Under the pieces are notes generated by a model. It ran no database searches, had not been told where the DNA came from, and saw nothing but the letters and a program-made list of their open reading frames with translations. Positions 56,342 through 64,000 of a stretch of 64,000 bases of DNA are shown piece after piece; the first letter of the stretch is position 1, and the number at the start of each line of letters is the position of its first letter. Source of the DNA: Hyaloperonospora brassicae (taxonomy: Eukaryota > Oomycota > Peronosporomycetes > Peronosporales > Peronosporaceae); contig CANTFL010001446.1 in assembly GCA_947650285.1 (NCBI GenBank), positions 609,001 through 673,000 of the forward strand, written 5' to 3'. A program made the position numbers and the translations under genes.

Positions 56342-57178
56342 GTGGGTGACCCACAGCATTGGACATGTCAAGATCGCAAAGTGATTTCGCATTTACCTGA
56401 TGGATCGTTTGGTCTTTCTGTCGATCAAGATCGAGAAAGTCATCAAACGTATTGTATAAATCAAGATCTCGAAGCTGATCTGGACAGGGGGCGTGGATTT
56501 CTCTGCGGTGATCACCCTACAATTGGAGATCGATATGGCGGAAATGATCTGCATTCACATGATGGATCGTTTGAGTTTTCCGTCGATCAAGATCGAGAAG
56601 ATCGAGAAGATCGCGAAGGTGAACCACCGTATTCGACTTGTCAAGATCGCAGATTGATTTCACATTTACCCGATGGATCGTTTGAGCTTTCTATCGATCA
56701 AGATCGAGAAAGTCACCAAACGTATGGTATAAATCAAGATCTCGAAGCTGATCTGGACAGGGGGCGTGGATTTCTCTGCGGTGATCACCCTACAAGTGGA
56801 GATCGATATGGCGAAAACGACCTGCATTCACATGATGGATCGTTTGAGTTTTCCGTCGATCAAGATCGAGAAGATCGAGAAGATCGCGAAGGTGAACCAC
56901 CGTGTTCGACTTGTCAAGATCGCAGATTGATTTCACATTTACCCGATGGATCGTTTGAGTTTTCTATCGATCAAGATCGAGTTAGTGGTCAAAGGTATAT
57001 TGCGAATCAAGATCACGTGGATCAGGGTCGCGAAGGTGCTGAAGACGAGTGTAATGGTCTGTTATTATATCTCAATTTGCTAGCTGATCTGGACTGGGGG
57101 CGCCGATTTCTCTGCGGCGATCACCCTACCAAGTGGATATCGACTGTGTATGAAGATACCTTCAGCGATGGATACTAA
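56342..57178 (+). CDS. Element C repeat region, broken 3' end
   Basis: A 278-codon frame built of 91-residue repeats (CQDRxxISHLPDGSFEx, SxDQDRESHQTY, DLEADLDRGRGFLCGDHPT). The product is charged, rich in D, R, E and Q. A single extra A near 57130 (CCAAGTGG against CCAGTGG in element B) throws it out of frame; in B the frame continues to the integrase tail. No known fold is recognised. It replaces the pol core. Confidence 0.6.
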   Translation: MGDPQHWTCQDRKVISHLPDGSFGLSVDQDRESHQTYCINQDLEADLDRGRGFLCGDHPTIGDRYGGNDLHSHDGSFEFSVDQDREDREDREGEPPYSTCQDRRLISHLPDGSFELSIDQDRESHQTYGINQDLEADLDRGRGFLCGDHPTSGDRYGENDLHSHDGSFEFSVDQDREDREDREGEPPCSTCQDRRLISHLPDGSFEFSIDQDRVSGQRYIANQDHVDQGREGAEDECNGLLLYLNLLADLDWGRRFLCGDHPTKWISTVYEDTFSDGY

Positions 57179-57184
57179 AGAGAA
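56366..57184 (+). repeat. 273-bp tandem repeats, about 2.7 copies
   Basis: TGTCAAGATCGC occurs at 56366, 56639 and 56912, exactly 273 bp apart, so the period is 91 codons and keeps the frame. The unit is dense in GATC: I count 17 in 56341-56700. The same array is in element B (minus strand, about 36450-37220). Confidence 0.9.
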
Positions 57185-58661
57185 GATTAAAAGCGTCGAG
57201 TGGATACAAGACCAACCGAAGCAAGAGATTGACGCTACGATGGAGATTATGAACGAAGACACCGAGTCTGAGGTAGCTGATCTGTTACAAGAACGGTCCA
57301 GCTGTCAGGCAGACGGGATCGGGTTCAAGGATGGTGAGTCGCAAGAAGAACATTCCCAACTGGTTAAAGGACCCGAAATGATTGCGACCGTGAGATTGTC
57401 GAAGGGAACCGAGGGTGCGAGATCGCCGGCGCAGGTCAAGGTGGAGATCGATCAAGCGTCGATTGAATGGACAAAATCGGTATGCGACGATAAAAGAGTC
57501 GAGTGGATACAAGACCGAACGAAGCAAGAGATTGACGCTACGATGGAGATTATGAACGAAGACACCGAGTCTGAGGTAGCTGATCTGTTACAAGAACGGT
57601 CCAGCAGTCAGGCAGACGGGATCAGGTTCAAGGATGGTACGTCGCAAGAAGAGCATTCCCAACTGGTTAAAGGACTCGAAATGATTGCGACCGTGAGATT
57701 GTCGAAGGGAAACGGGGGTGCGAGATCGCCGGCGCAGGTCAAGGTGGAGATCAATCAAGCGTCGATCGAATTGAATAGATGGGTATGCGAAGATAGCGCG
57801 ACCAAAGACGGAGACCCTGACGATAGTGATACGGTGCATGGAGAGTCCAGACGTCAGTCAGGCGGGATGTTGACTCGTGATTGTGTGTTACAAGGACGGT
57901 ACAATCGACAGCTTGGAGACGCAGCTATGACAGGGACTTGCAATGACTTACCTGGAGTGATTGGTGATATGCTGTCTCCTGCTGTGATACATGCCACCAA
58001 GGCTATGAGCTGTGGCGCTGTGGAACCCTACCGATTTGATAACTTGAAGATCGAGGAGGGGGCAAAGGCGATCAAGTGGGGAAATTCTAGTGATGTTGAT
58101 CCTGACAGAAAAGAATTCAGTCACCACCGTACAAAAGAGACCGATATGGGATACAGTGAAGAGCATAGACAGTCCACCGTGATGACCGCAGAGACCGATA
58201 CGGTGGGGATCGACCGCTATAACGCGGATCGTAATCCACTGCAGATTAGTCGTGAAGAGGAGTTGCGGCTTTATCTCGATCGGTTCAAGGATGAATATGC
58301 ACAAAGTTTAGCCCATATGTGGCACGGACCGTTTCGTGAGGCCGTCAAATGTCGAGGATGTATCGTACGACTGGATATTGATGGTAAACCATACAGGTTG
58401 TTCTCGATGGTTCATGTTTCGAAGTTGAAGCAGGTCAAGATGTTTCAGGATCGACCAATAATCTGTTTGACGGTATACGAGATTGATCGATTGGGCTTTG
58501 ATGAAGTATTGTGGCCGGATGATAGCTGGAAAGGAGGTCGAGAGGATGATAAGTTAGATGTAAAAAGAATAGAAGACGTGCGATCTGGCCGAAAACCACG
58601 GGTTGGACGGGTACACTGTCCAGTCGTGAAGTGTTGGAAAGGCTCCAGCGATCCGACATGA
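57150..58661 (+). CDS. Element C acidic region plus Gypsy integrase tail (503 codons)
   Basis: The first 215 codons contain a 101-residue unit twice (VEWIQDQPKQEIDATMEIMN and its copy), present once in element B. The last 150 codons are the integrase tail (LAHMWHGPFREAVKCRGC, YRLFSMVHVSKLKQVKMFQD, DVRSGRKPRVGRVHCPVVK). The stop at 58661 replaces the tryptophan expected before DEADLNC; the remaining tail text (to SRNRFKMRQLEEAAS) stays readable to about 58760. In complete Gypsy elements this tail follows the integrase core and helps DNA binding. Here the core is missing. Confidence 0.68.
   Translation: MKIPSAMDTKEKIKSVEWIQDQPKQEIDATMEIMNEDTESEVADLLQERSSCQADGIGFKDGESQEEHSQLVKGPEMIATVRLSKGTEGARSPAQVKVEIDQASIEWTKSVCDDKRVEWIQDRTKQEIDATMEIMNEDTESEVADLLQERSSSQADGIRFKDGTSQEEHSQLVKGLEMIATVRLSKGNGGARSPAQVKVEINQASIELNRWVCEDSATKDGDPDDSDTVHGESRRQSGGMLTRDCVLQGRYNRQLGDAAMTGTCNDLPGVIGDMLSPAVIHATKAMSCGAVEPYRFDNLKIEEGAKAIKWGNSSDVDPDRKEFSHHRTKETDMGYSEEHRQSTVMTAETDTVGIDRYNADRNPLQISREEELRLYLDRFKDEYAQSLAHMWHGPFREAVKCRGCIVRLDIDGKPYRLFSMVHVSKLKQVKMFQDRPIICLTVYEIDRLGFDEVLWPDDSWKGGREDDKLDVKRIEDVRSGRKPRVGRVHCPVVKCWKGSSDPT
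57195..57800 (+). repeat. 303-bp tandem duplication specific to element C
   Basis: The segment starting GTCGAGTGGATACAAGACC at 57195 is repeated from 57498 with few differences. It is in frame (101 codons). Element B has one copy, so the duplication arose after B and C separated or was lost in B. Confidence 0.9.
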
Positions 58662-58774
58662 ATAGACGAGGCAGATTCAAATTGCGTGGATATGTTGCAA
58701 GAATGTGACCGTGGTCGAGAAAGCCGGAATCGCTTCAAGATGAGGCAATTAGAAGAAGCTGCATCAAGGGCCTG

Positions 58775-58952
58775 ACACCTATCTGGAGATTAGGTGTGGT
58801 TTAAGTATGCAAGGAGGTTGCATATGGCTGTAAGGCGGTGAAAGAACATACCGGGAGGCTGTATGTGGCGCAGGATATCGGTTGACGGGTATGCTAGGAG
58901 GTAGCATATGCTGGTGGAATGGGTTTGAAGGGTGTACTTGGAGGTAGTACAT
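58775..58952 (+). ncRNA. Hairpin array with GGAG(G) loops, element C copy
   Basis: Five hairpins. The first is ACACCTA/TAGGTGT (58775-58797), with GGAGA in its 9-nt loop. Four more have exactly GGAGG in the loop, starting at 58813, 58854, 58897 and 58940, that is 41, 43 and 43 bases apart. Stems are TATGCAA/TTGCATA, ACATACCG/CTGTATGT (one mismatch), TATGCTA/TAGCATA and TGTACTT/TAGTACA (one mismatch next to the loop). The stems differ but stay paired, while the spacers between hairpins look unrelated. It lies between the coding region and the 3' LTR and has a counterpart in element B. A packaging, dimerisation or export signal is possible; that is inference. Confidence 0.6.
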
Positions 58953-59419
58953 GCCAGAGGAATGGGCTGTTCGTATATGAGTATGGAACTGAATTACCAA
59001 CTAGTTGATGGAGAGCGAGATTAATTTGGCATGTTGATACAACAATAAAAGATGTGACGAAAGATGATAATGAAATCTGATGTACTATCATTTTCGAATT
59101 CTGCTAAGAATGGCGATCCAGGTCGATTGAATGGAGATATTAGTGGAGCCCATGTAACTATCGATCTGGTGAAGAGTGGGATGGGCTGAGCTCAGGCTGT
59201 CGATCCGGTCGTCTGTATGGAAAAGTAGAGATATGGATCGATCTGGGTGACAGATCGCGATCCGGCGACAAAATGCGGTAGAACACTCCGAGGGTACTGG
59301 CGAAGTGGGAAGGCGCGTCGGGGAGGTCATGGGATGGACTTGACTGATTGGAACGAAGTTGATGAGTTACTGGACTGAAGCATCTTGCTGCCCAAACGGA
59401 CTTCAGTACAGGGGTCGGT
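58953..59419 (+). other. Element C 3' untranslated region
   Basis: Non-coding, GATC-rich in its second half, with a trace of the 150-bp repeats expanded in element B. ACAGGGGTCGGT directly before the LTR is a weak polypurine tract; element B has ACAGGGGGCGGT. Confidence 0.5.
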
Positions 59420-61234
59420 TGTGGCAAAGTCAATAATTAAATTTTATGATATGGATCGGTGGCCATCTAATTGAGGCGCCACGTACTGGTGAAAAATGGC
59501 ACCAAGTGATCTGGCGATCCGATGAGAGGCGGAAGGTGATCCCACGGAGATCGACGGACCGGTCCAACGGTCGGCCAAAGGATGGACGTGGAACGGTCTG
59601 AGACGAGGCGCAGAAAGGGGTGATTTTCTTGGAACAATCTGGGACGAGTCGCAGACATCGATGATTTCCACGGTGCAATCTGGGACGAGGGACTAGATTG
59701 AACCAGAAGACCGATCTGAACTGAGAAAGGTACTTCTGAGACCAAGCGATGCGACGTAACTCTGTGACAAAGTTGCAGCATCCAGGTGATCGAAGATACA
59801 CATCACCGATCTCCAATGGGAGTACTGATTTAGGTTAATTATGGACCGATCTGGAAGTGCGGATGTTTGTGGGAGTCCGTGGGACCGTTTTGAGAATTGT
59901 GGATGGTCCCATTGTGCGGCTAAACCCTTGAGGATGGTATCGGACCATGTACAACGAACGGAAGAACATATAGGGCCGGATCGCACTGTGTCGATCCTCA
60001 ACGATCTCGAATTGGGCATCAGATCGGTCATGTTCCCTGCTGATTATGGATATATCGATGATGGAGCTATTGGATTGTGATATACATGCTTGTTGAAGGT
60101 CCGCGAGTGATGTCGCAAAAGTTCAGACCGAAAGAGCCAGTGGAAGCCGGTTGAATTGACGTCGCAAAATGGATTTAGACACATTCGGCATTTGGATACT
60201 ATTTTGGTCTTTTCGGTACCGAAATTGGGTATTTGGTACCGTATTTCGAATTTGCTCCCTTTTTGGTGTCTAGGTACGATATCGGGAGTATTGGCGCTAT
60301 CTTTGAGCACAGGTCACGAGATTTCGACACGTGTTCAAGGGGGCGGTCAAGCTTAAAGGTGATATCGGTTTGGAGAGTGACCTACAGTTTGGAATATGCT
60401 TAAGGATAGGATGGCTATTAATTTGGTTGGATAATAAAACAGTTACCGTTTTTACATATAAAGCACGTCGCAGACTTCTCTTCCGGGCAGGATATTTGGC
60501 CTCCCGTCGATCAAGAGACGTTGCACGCGCCGTGTTTCGTGTACTCACCTTGGATTGTTTGGCCAAGGTGGGGTTAAGGTAACTCAACTCAACTCAAACT
60601 GCTAGGGTAGCAGCAAACAACGGTAAAGGAAAAGGATTTTGGTTACAAGATCGCGAGGCAGCTCAAGTGGTCAGAAGATCTGGATAAGTAGTTCAAGACA
60701 AGACCGAGCAAGACCGAAGCGATCTACAGGGCAGATCGGCACGTTTCATTTTGGCGAAACAAGCAACCGATCCACCCACATTGCGCACTTCCGGCAAGAT
60801 TGGCCGATCTCGAGACCAGATCGGACCAATCCCAACGCAAGATCGACGCAAGACAATTATTTGCTGAGTGAAGATTTCCGCACAGCGAAGACCCCGATCC
60901 CGAAGACAAATCGAGATCGGTGTGATTCAAGATCGAGATCGCGACATCGCCCAAGAGTGACTGCCGCGACTCAAGATCAAGATCGCAGAACCCCGTTCGT
61001 GGTGTGAAGATTTCCGCACCGGAAGCGAACGCTCAACCCAACCTCTCAGCGAGATCGACATCTCCCAAGGCCGTTACGAAGAGCTCAAGCCAGCCCAACC
61101 GACGGGTACACAAGGTGAGCACAAGGTTATACAGCAAGGCACGGATCGGAGTACCCCCTCCGTGAGTCGGCAAGTCTGGGCAAGTGGAAGATTGACACTC
61201 ACTAAAGTAATTTTGTGAGATCGACTTCACCACA
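59420..61234 (+). repeat. 3' LTR of element C (1815 bp)
   Basis: Same length as the 5' LTR at a constant offset of 7100, with about five visible substitutions. Followed by GTTC, the target duplication. Confidence 0.97.
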
Positions 61235-61950
61235 GTTCTTTGTCTGTAGTAGAATGCGCAAGATCAAACCATTAATATATATATGGCAGAGCATAAGACC
61301 AATATATCATATCGGGCTCTTAAACTAGGCATTTATAGAAAATCGACACAACGGATAGAGGTCGTCTAAATGTCATTGTTCTCGGATATATTTGGATCGA
61401 CAGTCCTCGCTATAGTGTTTCTCATCAATTGTAACGTTACGATTCATAATGTAGGTTTAAACATGTGGCTTCTTCATTTTCATCCTCACTGACATGCTTC
61501 AAAAACATAAAGCGAAGCGATAAAATTATTGCAAAGTAGGGCTCGAGGTGCGTATCCGACGCTGTTTCAAAACTATAGGAGCAAAGATAACATACGTAAA
61601 GCGGTCATTGCGCCGTATTGGGGATGATTGGGACAGAGCGCCTTGTTGATAACAGCAACGTCAAAAATTCAGATGCCTTATGAACAAAGTTGCTCCGGCA
61701 AACATTTACTGAGTGTCACTGTCTCTTATCATAAGGTGTCTTTCACCAGGCATAGATCGAAATGACAAAAGCCATGCCACTTTGTGTCACACTGGACTGT
61801 GGACGTCGCGTAATGCTGTTAAAAGACATTCACTAGAGGATCGTAGACCAAGATTGTTGAGCGCTAGACCCGTCAAACGCGGATGACGGTGCGCCTTGCT
61901 TTGTACGCATCCGTAGCAGTGAAGAAAAAAGGGAGAGTTTGTTACACTTC
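61235..61950. other. AT-rich spacer
   Basis: No supported gene or repeat seen. Confidence 0.45.
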
Positions 61951-61957
61951 CTTAGAT

Positions 61958-62150
61958 GAACAGTACGATGCTGATCTCATTGCAATGGATTTTGGATGAC
62001 AAAATTTGATGTCATCCTCGGTCTACCATACATTATGGGTTACGAGCCATGGATCAGATGACCGCAACGGTTCGTGGAGATACCTGTCCCTTCTTCATCA
62101 GATCTCTTCGAATCAACACCTTGTAGAGATCGTAAGCTTGTGAATGATAT
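61958..62150 (+). pseudogene. Gypsy protease fragment
   Basis: EQYDADLIAMD, a one-base frame change, then KFDVILGLPYIMGYEPW closely match the C-terminal half of the element D protease (EQYDDDFIVLDLDDKFDVIL). No LTR is near. It is a short relic of a D-like element. Confidence 0.7.
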
Positions 62151-62627
62151 GCAAGTGATGCGGAAGGATCACTTTGGGTTTTCCGATACTTAAACCGCTC
62201 AAGAAATGTAATAAGAAAACACTAAAATTGTGAAGCTGGTGTTTAGATTTTATTAATATCATATAATATATTCACACAGCACTTTGATAAACAGGATAAC
62301 AGGGCATATACAATTTTCTAAAGTCAGGATATACCATTGGGAATTTTGCTGCCAAATAGTAGCGAAGCAAACAGATCTTTTTTAACGAGAGAATCGTTCT
62401 ATAAGCATTTTTAAATGTGCTCACTCTACGTCTGCTAAGCTGCAACAGAAGGATGTTTATCAAATATAAATATTGTAGCTTCACGGGACAAACCTATACG
62501 TTGTACGTCTTATAAATGACGAAAGAAAGCAAAAATCTAGAGCGCTTGGTCTAAGTCATTTCTCCCCACTACTTGAATACAGGTAAAATACGCTTTCCAA
62601 ATCGAAAAATCCACATGTTTACGCAAG
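62151..62627. other. AT-rich spacer
   Basis: A 70-codon minus-strand frame (62272-62484) with no recognised domain; otherwise nothing seen. Confidence 0.4.
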
Positions 62628-62862
62628 ATATACATAGGCTTCGGTAAGCATATCTACGAGTACATAGAAGAAGACAAGCACGTCCCCGATTTCTATGAGC
62701 AATATTTTTGCGAAGAAGAAATTAAACATTTGTGATCATTCGATGCGCGTATTTCGCCCGGTTTTGAAGATCAGATGAAAAAATAGAATCTTAAGTGGTA
62801 CACCAAATTACCGCATGATCGTTAGGATGAGACCTATGCCTATTTCATGATACATTTATAAT
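62628..62862 (+). pseudogene. Reading frame with three stops, unidentified
   Basis: A single frame of about 78 codons reads like protein (IYIGFGKHIYEYIEEDKH, then DFYEQYFCEEEIKHL) and continues after TGA, TAG and TAG in the same frame (SFDARISPGFEDQMKK, LKWYTKLPHDR). Persistence of one protein-like frame through stops suggests a decayed gene. The family is not recognised. Confidence 0.25.
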
Positions 62863-63403
62863 ACCTGTCGGTGCGGTGTGTCGATGGTCATGGTAAAAGC
62901 TCTAACGATTGATCAAAAATTAGGCGATACGTCCTGTGTCATGTAGCGTAATAAGGTCACGCATAAGTAGTAAATACACAAAATTGATCTGCCTACCGCT
63001 TAGCCGCGGGTCATCAATTGTTAACAATCATTCGATTGTGTCTTTAAAATCATCCATAATTAACAAGAGAATGACGGAATGTACAGGTGCTTGATAACGT
63101 ATTTGATCAAACGGAAATGGCTCCGACCCCGATGAAGAGATTAAAAGTCGCCAATAATGATGTGTTAAAGAGTTTTAATTTTACCTCTCAGATTCAAATT
63201 GATGGCTTACATTTTATCCTCAGGCCTTGTTGGCACATTTTGCATACAAATCAAAGTATTTTTAAGAATGTGCTCTGGGTATGGATAGTAATGGCACAAT
63301 GATATGCTATACATCCGGAATGTACAACACACGCTTTCCGTTTCGTTTGTAACGGGTGAAGAATATGTCTCAATCAATACATGCTACAGTAGACATCGTA
63401 TTT
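62863..63403. other. AT-rich spacer
   Basis: A 71-codon plus-strand frame (63087-63302) without recognised domain. Nothing else seen. Confidence 0.4.
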
Positions 63404-63525
63404 AGTGTCCGCGACACTGATTCATGCGTAGTACCCTTCGAGTCTAAACACAGGATATAGTGTCCATGACACTAATTATGGTGTGACACTAATTTGTGTG
63501 CGGTAAAATTAGTGTCCATGACACG
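63404..63525. repeat. Cluster of TAGTGTC-NNN-GACAC palindromes
   Basis: AGTGTC-CGC-GACACT (63404-63418), TAGTGTC-CAT-GACACTA (63458-63474) and TAGTGTC-CAT-GACAC (about 63510-63524), plus a half site GTGACACTAATTT (about 63482-63494), lie within 125 bp. They may be terminal or subterminal repeats of an unrecognised DNA transposon, or protein binding sites. Confidence 0.6.
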
Positions 63526-63894
63526 TTTTGAAGCAAATTCAGAATTACTGTCTGCGCATTGTGCATCGAAGTGGGGACCAAGTACAATATACTAAACCCA
63601 AATTGGCGGATATTAAGCCGAGGGTACATCCACAAACTGTTGTGGGCACGTAGTTAAGTTTGCGAAACGCGAGCGACCTACAGTGTAGTCAGGGGTGAAG
63701 GCCGAGCATATGGATGTGTATGATTTGCTCTGCAGTGGTGCGACAATGAAATTGTTTTTGTTGTATTTCATTCAGAATCACCATTTTGACATACTTAATT
63801 CGGATTTGACCAACATTGTTGTATGGAGAAATTGATAATCCTTAATAGGCCAATGATATTTTGGAGAATCCAAGAAATTGCCAATGCACTGAAA

Positions 63895-64000
63895 TTATTG
63901 TGTGTTTTGGAATTCCGCACGAAATTCCTGCTCAATTTCTTGGAGTTGGGGTGTCAATTGCTCAATACGCCACTTTTCGTCCACGTCAAGCGACATCATG
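63895..64000 (-). CDS. Partial reading frame at the window edge
   Basis: On the minus strand the frame entering from the right edge reads MMSLDVDEKWRIEQLTPQLQ and ends with TAA at 63895-63897. It is a short charged helix. It may be the start of a small frame or the end of a gene lying mostly outside the window. No family is recognised. Confidence 0.2.
   Translation of the reverse strand, partial: MMSLDVDEKWRIEQLTPQLQEIEQEFRAEFQNTQ

Larger units (their letters stand above)
52320..61234 (+). mobile_element. Non-autonomous Gypsy element C, full length and young
   Basis: Two 1815-bp LTRs at a constant offset of 7100, differing at only a handful of positions (for example near 52331, 52992 and 53133). 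Ends are TGTGGCAAAGTC and GACTTCACCACA, flanked by a 4-bp GTTC duplication (52316-52319 and 61235-61238). The 5.3-kb interior has a basic ORF1, gag capsid, PR-RT linker, 91-residue repeats, an acidic region and an integrase tail, followed by a hairpin array. Protease, RT, RNase H and integrase core are absent, so movement must rely on proteins from another Gypsy element. It is the sibling of element B. Confidence 0.96.

Noticed and set aside
1..64000. tRNA, rRNA, CRISPR array or bacterial operon features
   Set aside because: None seen. The direct repeats present are LTRs, terminal repeats or coding tandem repeats, and the context is eukaryotic.

Overview
The window is repeat-dominated, gene-poor nuclear DNA that looks like an oomycete of the Peronosporales (Phytophthora or a downy mildew). 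The evidence is three things: Gypsy polyproteins with the integrase tail I know from that group (SRNRFK-type ending), Mutator-like elements with FAR1 and SWIM domains, and one isolated secreted RXLR-like effector candidate with an oomycete-type initiator upstream. The species cannot be named from sequence. No rRNA, tRNA, CRISPR array or prokaryote-like operon was seen.

Layout. 1-7.1 kb is AT-rich with no recognised gene. 7.1-11.2 kb is a GC-richer block without a recognised product; it continues at 19.29-19.86 kb and was split by Gypsy element A (11196-19287, + strand, CGTGC target duplication). 19.86-22.4 kb holds a small repeat and a decayed MULE. 24.34-41.21 kb is element B (- strand), whose 3' LTR is interrupted by a complete chromovirus, element D (25918-33877, - strand). 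41.42-42.30 kb is a diverged solo LTR of the B/C family with a perfect CAAT duplication. 42.66-47.06 kb is a MULE with 9-bp TCCTACTTA duplications and an internal 1.65-kb tandem duplication. 48.60-49.53 kb is the effector candidate, the only gene that looks intact and host-encoded. 51.72-52.18 kb is a solo LTR of the A family. 52.32-61.23 kb is element C (+ strand), a young full-length sibling of B. 61.2-64 kb is AT-rich with Gypsy and other gene fragments.

How it fits together. A and D are ordinary gag-pol chromoviruses, now broken, and each also carries open frames antisense to gag-pol next to its 3' LTR. B and C form a non-autonomous Gypsy family: 1.8-kb LTRs, a gag-like frame and the integrase tail are kept, but protease, reverse transcriptase, RNase H and the integrase core are replaced by a GATC-dense repeat region. 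Downstream of that coding part both copies carry a regularly spaced array of hairpins that present GGAG(G) in the loop on stems of different sequence. This array is the most novel structure in the window and could be a cis-acting RNA signal for mobilisation in trans.
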